DNA of 21,667 nt from Coriobacteriia bacterium. GTDB taxonomy: Bacteria > Actinomycetota > Coriobacteriia > Anaerosomatales > SLCP01. Position 1 is the first letter of the stretch. Every line of letters starts with the position of its first letter. Below, in pieces: positions 1-8,286 of the stretch. Both the position numbers and the translations under genes were made by a program. A model generated the notes under the pieces. The model was not told the origin of the DNA, did not search any database, and worked only from the letters and a program-made list of their open reading frames with translations. The stretch lies in NCBI GenBank assembly GCA_007125735.1, contig SLCP01000095.1, positions 1-21,667 of the forward strand, in the 5' to 3' direction.

Positions 1-387
1 ATGACACGTGCGGCGGGCGCCGTGATGATGAAGGCCCGGAGCGGCGCCATCGTGAACGTGAGCTCGGTCATCGGTCTTGTCGGCAACGCCGGACAGGCGA
101 ACTACGCGGCCGCGAAAGCGGGCCTCCTCGGCCTGACGAAGTCGGTGGCGCGCGAACTAGCTCCTCGGAGCGTGCGCGTGAACGCGGTAGCGCCGGGGTT
201 CATCGAGACCGACATGACCGCTTCGCTGCCTGAGAAGGTGTGTGAGGCGGCGCGGGCCACGATCGCCATGCGCACGTTCGGGACACCAGAAGACGTCGCT
301 GCCGCGGTAGCGTTCCTCACCTCGGACGACGCCCGCTACATCACCGGCCAGGTCCTCGCTGTCGACGGCGGGATGACGTTCGTCTAG
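1..387 (+). CDS. fabG: 3-oxoacyl-ACP reductase FabG, C-terminal part
   Basis: FabG uses NADPH to reduce beta-ketoacyl-ACP in cytosolic type II fatty acid synthesis. The visible 128 residues match the second half of a short-chain dehydrogenase. The catalytic Ser is in NVSSVIG (residue 22), followed 13 residues later by Tyr35 and Lys39 of YAAAK, the standard S-Y-K spacing. NAVAPGFIETDM and the C-terminal ITGQVLAVDGGM are typical FabG motifs. Family members are about 245 residues, so roughly 115 N-terminal residues, including the Rossmann glycine motif, lie before the window. The ATG at base 1 corresponds to an internal Met and is not the true start. The gene is followed after 58 bases by acpP, the usual fabG-acpP order. 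The family call is very secure. Confidence 0.95.
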   Translation: MTRAAGAVMMKARSGAIVNVSSVIGLVGNAGQANYAAAKAGLLGLTKSVARELAPRSVRVNAVAPGFIETDMTASLPEKVCEAARATIAMRTFGTPEDVAAAVAFLTSDDARYITGQVLAVDGGMTFV

Positions 388-445
388 AGTGACCGCGGAC
401 ATCGTGTACGCTTGATGCTCTTGAGAGGGGAGGTGTTCCGGTACA

Positions 446-685
446 GTGGAACGAGATGCGATATTCGAGAAGACGAAAGAAGTGATCGTCGACCAGCTCA
501 ACGTCGATGAGGCCGACGTGAACGAGGACGCGGCGTTCATCGACGACCTCGGCGCTGACTCGCTCGATCTCGTCGAGCTCGTGATGGCCCTCGAGCAGGA
601 GTTCGGGGTGACCATCCCTGACGAGGAGGTCGAGGCGATCAAGACCGTCGGCGATGCAGTGACGTACATCATGGAGAACGCCTGA
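446..685 (+). CDS. acpP: acyl carrier protein AcpP
   Basis: This small acidic protein of 79 residues carries growing acyl chains on a 4'-phosphopantetheine arm. The attachment site is Ser39 in GADSLDLVEL, the family signature. The length and four-helix pattern fit standard ACPs. The start is GTG, chosen because GGAGGTG at 429-435 sits 10 bases upstream and the protein then begins MERDAIFEK, like other ACPs. It lies between fabG and a FabK-like gene, and a strong hairpin follows the stop codon (700-740), which may separate or stabilise the abundant acpP message. Confidence 0.97.
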   Translation: MERDAIFEKTKEVIVDQLNVDEADVNEDAAFIDDLGADSLDLVELVMALEQEFGVTIPDEEVEAIKTVGDAVTYIMENA

Positions 686-699
686 CGCCACGAGCGTCT

Positions 700-740
700 G
701 TGCACGTCCCTTCCGGCTACACGCCGGAGGGGACGTGCGC
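700..740 (+). terminator. 18-bp GC-rich hairpin after acpP, possible terminator or 3' stabiliser
   Basis: Arms 700-717 and 723-740 pair over 18 bp around the loop TACAC (718-722), with two G-U wobbles. The hairpin starts 14 bases after the acpP stop. No run of T follows, so it does not fit a classic intrinsic terminator. It could cause partial termination, pausing, or protection of the acpP mRNA 3' end while the fabK gene 37 bases on is still read. Confidence 0.55.
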
Positions 741-776
741 CCATAGTTCGCACCTGACTACGGAGGACAGCACACC

Positions 777-1745
777 GTGCCCGACATGCCCCCGCTGACA
801 CTCGGCTCCAAGACCGCGCACCTTCCCATCGTGCAGGGCGGGATGGCGGTCCGTATCTCGATGGCCCCGCTTGCCGCCGCCGTCGCTGAGGCGGGCGGTG
901 TCGGGCTCATCGCAGGGTCTGGGCTCGATCCGGACGAGTTGGGGCGCGAGGTCCGGGCGGCTCGAGAAGCCACCGACGGCGTGGTCGGGGTCAACATCAT
1001 GGTGGCCGTGCGGGTCTTCAAGGACCTCGTGCACGCAGCCATCGAGGCGGGGGCGGACGTGCTGGTGTGCGGTGCGGGCTTCTCGCGCGACGTGTTCGCG
1101 TGGGGCGCCGAGGCGGGCGTCCCCATCGTCCCCATCGTCGGCTCGGCGCGTGTCGCGCTTCTGGCCGAGCGCTTCGGTGCGGCCGCGGTGATCGTCGAAG
1201 GGGTGGAGGCCGGCGGTCACCTCGGGACCGATCGCCCGATGCTCGATCTGCTCCCCGAGATCGTCGAGGCGGTGAGCATCCCGGTCATCGGCGCTGGAGG
1301 CGTGGTGACCGGCGCCGACATCAAGCGGACCCTCGACGCCGGTGCGGCCGGCGTCCAGATCGGTTCGCGATTCGCGGCCACCGTCGAGTCCTCGGCCCCC
1401 CTCGCGTTCAAAGAGCTCTACGTGGCGGCGACCGATGACGACATCGTGCTGGTGAAGAGCCCCGTCGGTCTGCCAGGGCGGGCCATCAGGAACCCGTTCT
1501 CGCGCCGTCTCGAAGCGGGCGACCATCCTGAGATCGAACGGTGCGTGTCGTGCCTCAAGAAGTGCGGGAAGGATTACTGCATCATCGATCGGCTCATCAT
1601 GGCCCAGACCGGTGATGTCGAAGGCGGACTCGTGTTCGCGGGCACCTCGGCCGCGCGTATCCACGACATCCCGACCGTCGCGGAGCTCGTCGCCCGCCTC
1701 GAGCACGAGTGGCGGGAGGCCGAGGGGGAAGGAGCGCCAGCGTGA
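777..1745 (+). CDS. fabK: FabK-type enoyl-ACP reductase / nitronate monooxygenase family flavoprotein
   Basis: This 322-residue protein is predicted to be an FMN-binding TIM barrel of the FabK/2-nitropropane dioxygenase family. Its position between acpP and fabF argues for enoyl-ACP reductase (FabK), the last step of chain elongation. The N-terminal PIVQGGMA, the EAGGHLG motif with the active-site-type His148, and the phosphate-binding GAGG (172-175) and IGSRF (195-199) all fit. A cysteine cluster near the C-terminus (Cys256, Cys259, Cys263, Cys268; pattern C-x2-C-x3-C-x4-C) is an addition that could bind an Fe-S cluster or zinc. From memory, similar cysteines occur in homologues from anaerobes. 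The start is GTG at 777, with GGAGG at 762-766. The stop overlaps the fabF start by 4 bases. Nitronate monooxygenase activity cannot be excluded from sequence; context favours FabK. Confidence 0.8.
   Translation: MPDMPPLTLGSKTAHLPIVQGGMAVRISMAPLAAAVAEAGGVGLIAGSGLDPDELGREVRAAREATDGVVGVNIMVAVRVFKDLVHAAIEAGADVLVCGAGFSRDVFAWGAEAGVPIVPIVGSARVALLAERFGAAAVIVEGVEAGGHLGTDRPMLDLLPEIVEAVSIPVIGAGGVVTGADIKRTLDAGAAGVQIGSRFAATVESSAPLAFKELYVAATDDDIVLVKSPVGLPGRAIRNPFSRRLEAGDHPEIERCVSCLKKCGKDYCIIDRLIMAQTGDVEGGLVFAGTSAARIHDIPTVAELVARLEHEWREAEGEGAPA
1729..1734 (+). promoter_or_regulatory. Shine-Dalgarno that fixes the fabF start
   Basis: AAGGAG lies 7 bases before the GTG at 1742. It favours that start over the upstream in-frame GTG at 1709, which would add 11 atypical residues before the conserved RRVAVTGIG. 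Confidence 0.7.
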
Positions 1746-2968
1746 GGAGAGTAGCGGTCACCGGCATCGGCGTCGTCTCGCCGATAGGGATCGGCGCTGA
1801 TGCGTTCGTCAGTTCGCTGCACGATGGGCGTTCGGGTGCCGCGACGATCACCGCGTTCGATGCCTCGGAGTACACGACCCGGTTCGCGTGCATGGTCGAC
1901 GAGTTCGATCCCGCACCCGTGCTCGACAGCAAAGAAGCGCGGCGTATGTCTCGGTTCCAGCAGTTCGCGATGGTAGCTGCAGCCGAGGCGATCGAGGATT
2001 CCGGCCTCGAGGTGACCGAGGAGAACGCCGAGCGCATCGGCGTGATCGTCGGCTCCGGCATCGGGGGCCTCATGACGATGGAGGAACAACACGCGACGCT
2101 CGCAGAGCGTGGGCCGTCGCGTGTGAGCCCGTTCCTCGTCCCGATGATGATCGTCGATCTCGCCGCGGGTCACATATCCATCCGGTGGGGAGCGAAAGGC
2201 ATCAACTACGCCCCGGTCTCGGCGTGCTCCACCGGCAACCACGCGCTCGGTGAGGCAGGTGAGGCGATCCGCCGCGGGGCTGCCGACGTCGTGATCGCCG
2301 GCGGCTTCGACTGTGGCGTCACGCCGCTCGGTCTTGCGGGCTTCTGTGCCGCGCGTGCGCTCTCCACGCGCAACGACGATCCCGTCGGGGCGTCTCGGCC
2401 CTTCGACGCGGGCCGGGACGGGTTCGTCATGGGCGAGGGCGGCGCCATCCTCGTGCTCGAGGAACTCGAGCACGCGCTCGCCCGCGGCGCCCACGTCTAC
2501 TGCGAACTCGTCGGCTACGGGGCGAGCGCCGACGCTCATCACATCACCGCACCGGCGCCCGATGGGAGCGGCGCCCGTCGCGCCATGTCGGCCGCTCTCC
2601 AACAGGCCGACCTCGCTCCTGCCGACGTCGACTACATCAACGCGCACGGCACGTCGACACCACTCGGGGACCGTGCCGAGACCGGAGCGATCAAGGAAGT
2701 GTTCGGCGCGGACGTCCCGCCGGTGTCATCGACGAAGTCGATGACGGGACACCTGCTTGGTGGAGCCGGAGCCCTCGAAGCCGCGGCGTGCGTGCTCGCG
2801 ATGCGTGACGGCTTCCTGCCGCCGACGATCAACCTCACCGACCCCGATCCCGAGTGCGACCTCGACTACGTCCCGAACGTCGCACGTGAGACCGCGGTGT
2901 CCTCTGCCCTCAGCAACTCGTTCGGGTTCGGTGGCCACAACGCCACGGTGCTCTTCGCGAAACGATGA
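1742..2968 (+). CDS. fabF: 3-oxoacyl-ACP synthase II FabF
   Basis: This condensing enzyme joins malonyl-ACP to acyl-ACP in fatty acid elongation. The 408-residue length matches FabF. The full catalytic set is visible: nucleophile Cys162 in SACSTGNHA, His302 in NAHGTSTPLGD, Lys332 in STKSMTGH and His337 in the same block. The C-terminal SNSFGFGGHNA is characteristic. The start is GTG at 1742, overlapping the FabK-like gene's stop as GTGA, and its own stop overlaps the rnc start as ATGA, so three genes are translationally linked. KAS II rather than KAS I is assigned on overall motifs and operon position. Confidence 0.96.
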   Translation: MRRVAVTGIGVVSPIGIGADAFVSSLHDGRSGAATITAFDASEYTTRFACMVDEFDPAPVLDSKEARRMSRFQQFAMVAAAEAIEDSGLEVTEENAERIGVIVGSGIGGLMTMEEQHATLAERGPSRVSPFLVPMMIVDLAAGHISIRWGAKGINYAPVSACSTGNHALGEAGEAIRRGAADVVIAGGFDCGVTPLGLAGFCAARALSTRNDDPVGASRPFDAGRDGFVMGEGGAILVLEELEHALARGAHVYCELVGYGASADAHHITAPAPDGSGARRAMSAALQQADLAPADVDYINAHGTSTPLGDRAETGAIKEVFGADVPPVSSTKSMTGHLLGGAGALEAAACVLAMRDGFLPPTINLTDPDPECDLDYVPNVARETAVSSALSNSFGFGGHNATVLFAKR

Positions 2969-3693
2969 GCCCACCGGAGTCACAGGACCACACCACGGAG
3001 CACTCTGCTCGCCTCGCCGCTGCCGAGGATGCCATCGGCCACCGGTTCGGCGATCCGCGCCTGCTCGACCGGGCCCTGACGCACCCGTCGTACAGCGACG
3101 ATCCAGGCGGGCGTTCCGACTACGAGCGTCTCGAGTTCCTCGGCGACGCGGTGCTCGGATTCATCGTGGCCGAGGAGATCTACGCGCGTTTCCCTGGACT
3201 CGCCGAGGGCACGATGACCAAGCTCAAAGCAGTCGCCGTATCGCGTCCTGCGCTCGTCGAGGCCGCCACGCGACTCGGACTCGAGGGGTTCATCGTGCGC
3301 GGGCGTGCGGAGACGCACGATGCGGTCCGGGGGCTGGCTTCGGCGCTCGAGAACGCCTTCGAAGCGATCGTCGCTGCGATCTACCTCGATGCCGGGATCG
3401 ACGCCGCACGGCGTTTCGTGCTCGATGCCCTCGGTGACCTGATCGCGACGGAGGCGTTCGACGCAGTGGCGATCGAACATCCCAAGTCGCGTCTCCAAGA
3501 GATCGTCCAGGCGCACGGGACCGTGCCGGTCTATCGGACGGTGACAACGGAAGGACCGCCCCACGCACGCAGATTCACCGTCGAAGTCCTCATCGAGAAT
3601 CGGGTCGTGGGAACGGGCTCCGGCGCGAGCAAACGCGAAGCTGAGATGCGTGCCGCGACGCAGGCGCTCGAGGAGTACGACGCACGCTCGTGA
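2965..3693 (+). CDS. rnc: ribonuclease III
   Basis: RNase III cleaves double-stranded RNA, notably rRNA precursors, as a homodimer. The 242-residue protein has an RNase III domain (about 14-160) with the signature YERLEFLGDAVL (53-64) and a C-terminal double-stranded RNA-binding domain (about 172-240) containing GSGASKREAE. Metal-binding Glu57, Asp61 and Glu133 match E. coli Glu41, Asp45 and Glu117. The fourth position, E. coli Asp114, aligns without gaps to Asn130 (codon AAC at 3352-3354). No good Shine-Dalgarno precedes the ATG, which overlaps the fabF stop by 4 bases, so translation probably depends on coupling. The order fabF-rnc-smc is common in Gram-positive genomes. Confidence 0.95.
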   Translation: MSPPESQDHTTEHSARLAAAEDAIGHRFGDPRLLDRALTHPSYSDDPGGRSDYERLEFLGDAVLGFIVAEEIYARFPGLAEGTMTKLKAVAVSRPALVEAATRLGLEGFIVRGRAETHDAVRGLASALENAFEAIVAAIYLDAGIDAARRFVLDALGDLIATEAFDAVAIEHPKSRLQEIVQAHGTVPVYRTVTTEGPPHARRFTVEVLIENRVVGTGSGASKREAEMRAATQALEEYDARS

Positions 3694-3728
3694 GCGCCCG
3701 GTCCGGTCGGAGTCGCGCTGGTCGGCTG

Positions 3729-3737
3729 TGGTAGAAT
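3729..3737 (+). promoter_or_regulatory. candidate extended -10 promoter for smc
   Basis: TGG followed by TAGAAT (3732-3737) forms an extended -10 element in the 116-base rnc-smc gap, 72 bases before the smc start. No clear -35 box is seen. The block GCTGTGGTA is shared with the candidate rpsB promoter at 20868-20876. Confidence 0.35.
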
Positions 3738-3762
3738 CGCACGCGTTCGGCACGCTCCCGCA

Positions 3763-3779
3763 GGCCGGTCCCGCCGGCC
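3763..3779 (+). other. GC hairpin in the smc leader
   Basis: GGCCGG (3763-3768) and CCGGCC (3774-3779) form a perfect 6-bp stem with the loop TCCCG, 30 bases before the smc start. It lacks a T-run. It may affect smc leader stability or be incidental in GC-rich DNA. Confidence 0.35.
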
Positions 3780-3809
3780 CGATACGCTCGACGTCCGAGA
3801 GGTCAGTTC

Positions 3810-6800
3810 GTGCACCTACGCTCGCTCATACTGAAGGGTTTCAAGTCCTTCGCCGACAAGACCTCACTCGTCCTCGAACCGGGCGTGACGGTGATCGTGG
3901 GGCCCAACGGCTCCGGGAAGTCCAACATCTCCGACGCGGTCTTGTGGGTCCTCGGCGAGCAGTCCGCCAAGACGCTGCGCGGGCAGGCGATGGAGGACGT
4001 CATCTTCGCGGGCTCCTCGGCCAGGCAAGCGGTGGGCGTTGCCGAGGTCGATCTCGTGCTCGACAACTCAGACGGGACGCTCCCGCTCGAGTTCGATCAG
4101 GTGACGATCACCCGCAGGATGTTCAGGAGCGGGGAGAGCGAGTACCTCATCAACCAGAGTCCGTGCCGCCTCATGGACGTGCACGAGTTGCTGCACGACA
4201 GCGGGCTCGGTCGCGACACGCACTCCATCATCAGCCAGGGTCGCCTCGACGAGGTCTTGAACTCGCGGCCCGAGGACCGTCGCGCGCTCATCGAGGAGGC
4301 AGCCGGCGTCCTCAAGCACAAGAAGCGCCGAGACCGCGCGCTGCGCAAGCTAGCGGCGATGGACGCGCACGTCGAGCGTGCACGCGACATCGCGGCCGAG
4401 ATCGACCGGCAACTCAGGCCCCTCAAGCGCCAGGCGTCGCACGCCGCTCAGCATGCCGAGCTTCGCGAGGACCTTACGGCGTTCGAGATCGCGCTTGCCG
4501 TCGACGAGCTGCGCTCGCTGCAGACCGAGTGGGACGCGCTCGGCAAGCGCGAGCGCGAGCAAGGGGCGGAGATCGAGCTCACGCGCTACCGGCTCGCCGA
4601 GAAGGAGCAGGAGCTCGAGAAGTTCCAGGCCCTGCTCGAGGAGAAGGGATTGTTCGTAGGGGACCTCTCGGAACAGCGAAGACGACTCCAGTCCGTTCTC
4701 GAGCGGATCAACTCGGGTCTTCTTCTTCTCGAGGAGAAGGGCAAGAACCTCGTCGAGCGCCTGTCGGACCTGCGGCAGAAGCTGCACCACGCCCAGACCC
4801 GCGCGGCCGCTCGGGCCGAGGAGTTGGAGCGGCTCACCGCGGAGCGGTCCGAGACCGACGCGCGCCTCAAGGCGCACTACGCGTCCCTCGGCGAACTGCG
4901 ACGTGAATCGGAGACGGCACGCAAGGAGCGCATAGCCGCCGACGAGGCCGTTGCTGCGATCGCTTCGGAGATACGACGCGCCCGCAAGGAGCTCGAGGAC
5001 GACCGCGCCGAAGTCGCGGGACTCGAGCAGAACCTCTCCTCACTCCGCCTCGAAGAGGAGATGCTCGCCGAGCGCTCCACTGCCCTCAAGGAGCAGCGCG
5101 GGGAGGTCTCCGCTGCGCTCTCGGCACGGCGCACGCGTCTCGAGACACTCGAGGCCGATCTCGCCATGGTGCGCAAACAGCGCGCCTTGGCAGATGTGGA
5201 TGTCGACAAGCGTGTTCGCGTGGCCGAGAGCAGACGCAAGGACCTCGCCGCAGTGCGGGAGTCGCTTGCAGCCGCACGCGCCGAGATGCGCGCGCTCGAA
5301 GAGGTGGAGCGCGCGTTCGAGACGGCATCGCCCGCACTGGCCTGGGCGCTTTCGAAGGAACGCGAGTTCGGCGGCATCGTCGGGCCGCTCGCGGAACGTA
5401 TCCGCACCGAGGAGCGGTACGAGAAGGTCGTCGAGCACCTTCTCGGGACGGACCTCTTCGCTCTGCTCGTCACCGACACGGCGTCTGCCGAGGCTATCGC
5501 TCGAGCCGCCGGTGAGGCCGCCGACGGGGAACTATCGCTCGTGCCGCTCAAGTCCGCCTCCCGTAGCGAGCGGGCCGACAGCCCGCGCGGGGCTCAATCG
5601 ACGGGCACGCGCCTTGTCGACCACATCGCATGCGATGACGATGTCGTGCCCGCCCTCGAAGCGCTCCTCGGCGACGTCATCGTGGTCGAGACGCTCGCTG
5701 AAGCGATAGAAGGCGTCACGGCCGACGAGGGTTTCCGACGGTTCGCGACTCCTGGGGGCGCGATCGCGTGGCCGGGCGGAAAGGTCACGGTAGGCCGTGT
5801 CGTCGCAACCGACGGTGCGGGAGTCTTGTCCCGCAAGCGCCGCATGAGCGAACTCGAAAGCGGAGTCGCCTCGCTCGATATAGCGGTCGGAGACGCCGAG
5901 GCCCAGGTGTCGCAAGCAGAGGATGCCCTTGCCGCTGCTCAGCAAGACGCGCTCGAGCTCGGGCAGCGCATCGCCCAGCTCGCCGGCGAGATCGACTCGG
6001 TCCGTGAGGACGCGGGCCGTCTCGAGAACCAGGTACGCTCGACCGACGGCGAGATCGCATCGATCTCGGCACGCGCGACCGAAGTCGTCCAGCGTGCGAG
6101 GAAGGAAGCGCCCGACCTCGAGAAGCTCCGCGCCCGGATCGCCGCCTCCGAAGAGGCCCTCGAAGGCCTTGAAGAGCGCTCAGCTGCGGCGCGCGATCAG
6201 CGGGACGCACGATTCAGGGAGGAGTCCGCGATCGGAGAGCGGCTCGCGGCGTGCCAGGTCGACATCGCGACCGTCTCGGAGCGTGAGGTGCACCTCAAGC
6301 GGCAGATCTCGGGCATCACCGCCGAGCTTGACGACCTCGCTGCCACGCTCGAGCAGTCGCAGGTCACCGAAGCCGCGCTGGAACTCCTCCGTGGCCGTAT
6401 CCAGCCGGTGCACGACCTCTACACCGCCCTGCTGGAGCGAGCCGAGCACTGGGCGATGAAGCTTCGCGATCGCGCACGTTTCGAGCAGGCCGACTCCGAG
6501 TCGCTCCGCACGACCATCCACGACGCGCAAGACGCCGTGCGCGCCCTCCAGGCACAGATCGAGGAGCGGTCGTCGGTGGCGAGCGACATCCGAGTCGAGA
6601 AGGGCCGCCTCGAGGTCCTCGTGAACACCGCGGTCGCACGCATCGTCGACGAGCTCGGCGTCCCCATCGAGCGAGCGCTCGAGACCGAGCCGCTTGCAGA
6701 CCGGACGCTCGCTGTCGACGAGGTCCACCGCATCCGCAAGAAGCTTGAGAACCTCGGCCCCGTCAACCCTATAGCGATGCAGGAGTACGAGGCGCTGCAG

Positions 6801-7388
6801 GCGCGCCGGGAGGCGATGACCGTCCAGATCGACGACCTCGTGGGGAGCCGGCAGGCGCTACAGAAGGTCGCCGCAGCCATCGACCGGAAGATCCGCGAAC
6901 GCTTCTTCGAAACGTTCGAGCAGGTGGACGGCCACTTCCAGGAGGTGTTCGGCGTTCTGTTCCCCGGAGGACACTCTTCGCTGACGCTGACCGACCCGGA
7001 CGATCCGGACAACACCGGTGTCGAGGTCATCGCTCAGCCGAGGGGCAAGAAGCTCTCGAAGATGTCGCTCATGAGCGGCGGCGAGAAGTCGCTCACGGCG
7101 CTCGCATTGCTGTTCGCGGTGTACCGGACCCGCCCGTGTCCCTTCTACCTGCTCGACGAGGTCGAGGCGGCACTGGACGACACCAACCTCCGCCGCTTCA
7201 TCGCGTTCATCGACACCATGCGTCAGCAGACGCAGTTCATCGTCGTCACCCATCAGCGCAGGACGATGGAGATGGCAGACGTGTTGTACGGCGTTTCCAT
7301 GCAGGCCGAGGGCGTGAGCAAGGTCGTGAGCCAGAAGCTCGACGCTGCCGTGACCGCGGAGGTGTCAGATGACCACGCCGTGGTATAA
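3810..7388 (+). CDS. smc: chromosome segregation protein Smc
   Basis: Smc is the ATPase of the bacterial condensin that organises and separates chromosomes with ScpA and ScpB, neither encoded here. The 1192 residues match full length. The N-terminal head has FKSFADKT and Walker A GPNGSGKS (31-38). Long coiled coils follow, rich in Glu, Arg, Ala and Leu (about 165-500 and 670-1000). Between them is the hinge (about 520-665) with glycine-rich turns. The C-terminal head has the ABC signature SGGEKS (1089-1094) and Walker B FYLLDE (1112-1117) followed by a D-loop. The start is GTG, with GAGAGG at 3797-3802. The 3' end overlaps ftsY by 20 bases. Confidence 0.97.
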   Translation: MHLRSLILKGFKSFADKTSLVLEPGVTVIVGPNGSGKSNISDAVLWVLGEQSAKTLRGQAMEDVIFAGSSARQAVGVAEVDLVLDNSDGTLPLEFDQVTITRRMFRSGESEYLINQSPCRLMDVHELLHDSGLGRDTHSIISQGRLDEVLNSRPEDRRALIEEAAGVLKHKKRRDRALRKLAAMDAHVERARDIAAEIDRQLRPLKRQASHAAQHAELREDLTAFEIALAVDELRSLQTEWDALGKREREQGAEIELTRYRLAEKEQELEKFQALLEEKGLFVGDLSEQRRRLQSVLERINSGLLLLEEKGKNLVERLSDLRQKLHHAQTRAAARAEELERLTAERSETDARLKAHYASLGELRRESETARKERIAADEAVAAIASEIRRARKELEDDRAEVAGLEQNLSSLRLEEEMLAERSTALKEQRGEVSAALSARRTRLETLEADLAMVRKQRALADVDVDKRVRVAESRRKDLAAVRESLAAARAEMRALEEVERAFETASPALAWALSKEREFGGIVGPLAERIRTEERYEKVVEHLLGTDLFALLVTDTASAEAIARAAGEAADGELSLVPLKSASRSERADSPRGAQSTGTRLVDHIACDDDVVPALEALLGDVIVVETLAEAIEGVTADEGFRRFATPGGAIAWPGGKVTVGRVVATDGAGVLSRKRRMSELESGVASLDIAVGDAEAQVSQAEDALAAAQQDALELGQRIAQLAGEIDSVREDAGRLENQVRSTDGEIASISARATEVVQRARKEAPDLEKLRARIAASEEALEGLEERSAAARDQRDARFREESAIGERLAACQVDIATVSEREVHLKRQISGITAELDDLAATLEQSQVTEAALELLRGRIQPVHDLYTALLERAEHWAMKLRDRARFEQADSESLRTTIHDAQDAVRALQAQIEERSSVASDIRVEKGRLEVLVNTAVARIVDELGVPIERALETEPLADRTLAVDEVHRIRKKLENLGPVNPIAMQEYEALQARREAMTVQIDDLVGSRQALQKVAAAIDRKIRERFFETFEQVDGHFQEVFGVLFPGGHSSLTLTDPDDPDNTGVEVIAQPRGKKLSKMSLMSGGEKSLTALALLFAVYRTRPCPFYLLDEVEAALDDTNLRRFIAFIDTMRQQTQFIVVTHQRRTMEMADVLYGVSMQAEGVSKVVSQKLDAAVTAEVSDDHAVV

Positions 7389-8283
7389 GCGGATATCCGA
7401 GGGGCTCACGAAGAGTCGCGAACGCCTCGAGGGACAGATCAACGTCATCCTCGATCGCGGTCCCGACCTCGATGAGGAGTTCTGGGAGGACCTTGAAGAC
7501 GCGCTCATCGGCGCGGACATCGGCGTTACGGCCGTGAGCGAGATCGTCGAACGGCTGCGTGACTCTGCGGCGCGCAAGGCCCTGCCCGACGCAGGCGCCG
7601 TGATCGACCACCTCGCCGAAGAACTCGCGCGCGAGGTCACGACCGAGGCCCCCGACATCCTCGACGAGACTCCCGTGACGGTGCTCGTCGTAGGAGTGAA
7701 CGGCACCGGCAAGACAACGACGGTCGGCAAGCTCGCGACCGAGGCTGCGCGAGCGGGCAAGCGGGTCCTCCTCGGCTCGGGAGACACCTTCCGCGCCGCC
7801 GCCGTCGAGCAGCTCGACATCTGGGCCGAGCGCGCGGGTGTCCCCGTGATCCGCCGCGAGCGAGGGGCCGACCCTGCCGCGGTTGCGTTCGACACCGTCG
7901 CCGCTGCCAACGAGCAGCGTCCTGACCTCACCCTGATAGACACCGCCGGCCGCCTCCACACCTCACCCGACCTCATGCGTGAATTGCAGAAGGTCCAGCG
8001 GGTGGTCGCGCGGGAGAGTCGGGCCCCGGTCAAGGTCGTGCTGGTCATGGATGCCACGACCGGCCAGAACGGCCTTGCCCAGGCGCGCGAATTCGACGCT
8101 GCACTCGACGTGGACGCCATCGTGCTGACCAAGCTCGATGGCACGGCCAAGGGCGGCATCGCCGTTGCGGTCGCGCGCGAGCTCGGCGTACCCATCGTGC
8201 GGATCGGCGTGGGGGAGAGTGCCGACGATCTCAAGCCCTTCATCCCCGAAGAGTTCGCGCGCGCGCTCGTCGGGAGAGGGTAG
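7369..8283 (+). CDS. ftsY: signal recognition particle receptor FtsY
   Basis: FtsY is the membrane-associated GTPase that receives the Ffh-RNA-ribosome complex and passes nascent membrane proteins to the Sec translocon. The 304-residue protein has a helical N domain (about 1-95) and a GTPase domain with GVNGTGKT (109-116), the DTFRAAA insertion motif (139-145), DTAGR (191-195) and TKLDGTAKGG (254-263). It lacks the long acidic A domain of E. coli FtsY, as is usual in many Gram-positive groups. GGAGGTG (7358-7364), inside the smc coding end, precedes the ATG. Only 3 bases separate the stop from the signal peptidase gene that follows. Confidence 0.97.
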   Translation: MTTPWYKRISEGLTKSRERLEGQINVILDRGPDLDEEFWEDLEDALIGADIGVTAVSEIVERLRDSAARKALPDAGAVIDHLAEELAREVTTEAPDILDETPVTVLVVGVNGTGKTTTVGKLATEAARAGKRVLLGSGDTFRAAAVEQLDIWAERAGVPVIRRERGADPAAVAFDTVAAANEQRPDLTLIDTAGRLHTSPDLMRELQKVQRVVARESRAPVKVVLVMDATTGQNGLAQAREFDAALDVDAIVLTKLDGTAKGGIAVAVARELGVPIVRIGVGESADDLKPFIPEEFARALVGRG

Positions 8284-8286
8284 CCG

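Noticed and set aside
717..1706. Long minus-strand open frame opposite the FabK-like gene
   Set aside because: It mirrors the codon pattern of a high-GC gene, its translation is rich in Arg, Asp, His and Gly with no family motif, and the + strand gene is certain.
1778..1786. GCCGATAG resembling the -10 part of a sigma-28/WhiG promoter
   Set aside because: It lies within the fabF coding start and has no TAAA-type -35 at the right distance.
1574..2647. Long minus-strand open frame opposite fabF
   Set aside because: Same shadow effect; fabF has all catalytic residues on the + strand.
3650..4906. A 418-residue + strand open frame overlapping the end of rnc and the start of smc
   Set aside because: It is in another frame of two certain genes, and its Arg/Ala-rich translation has no recognisable domain.
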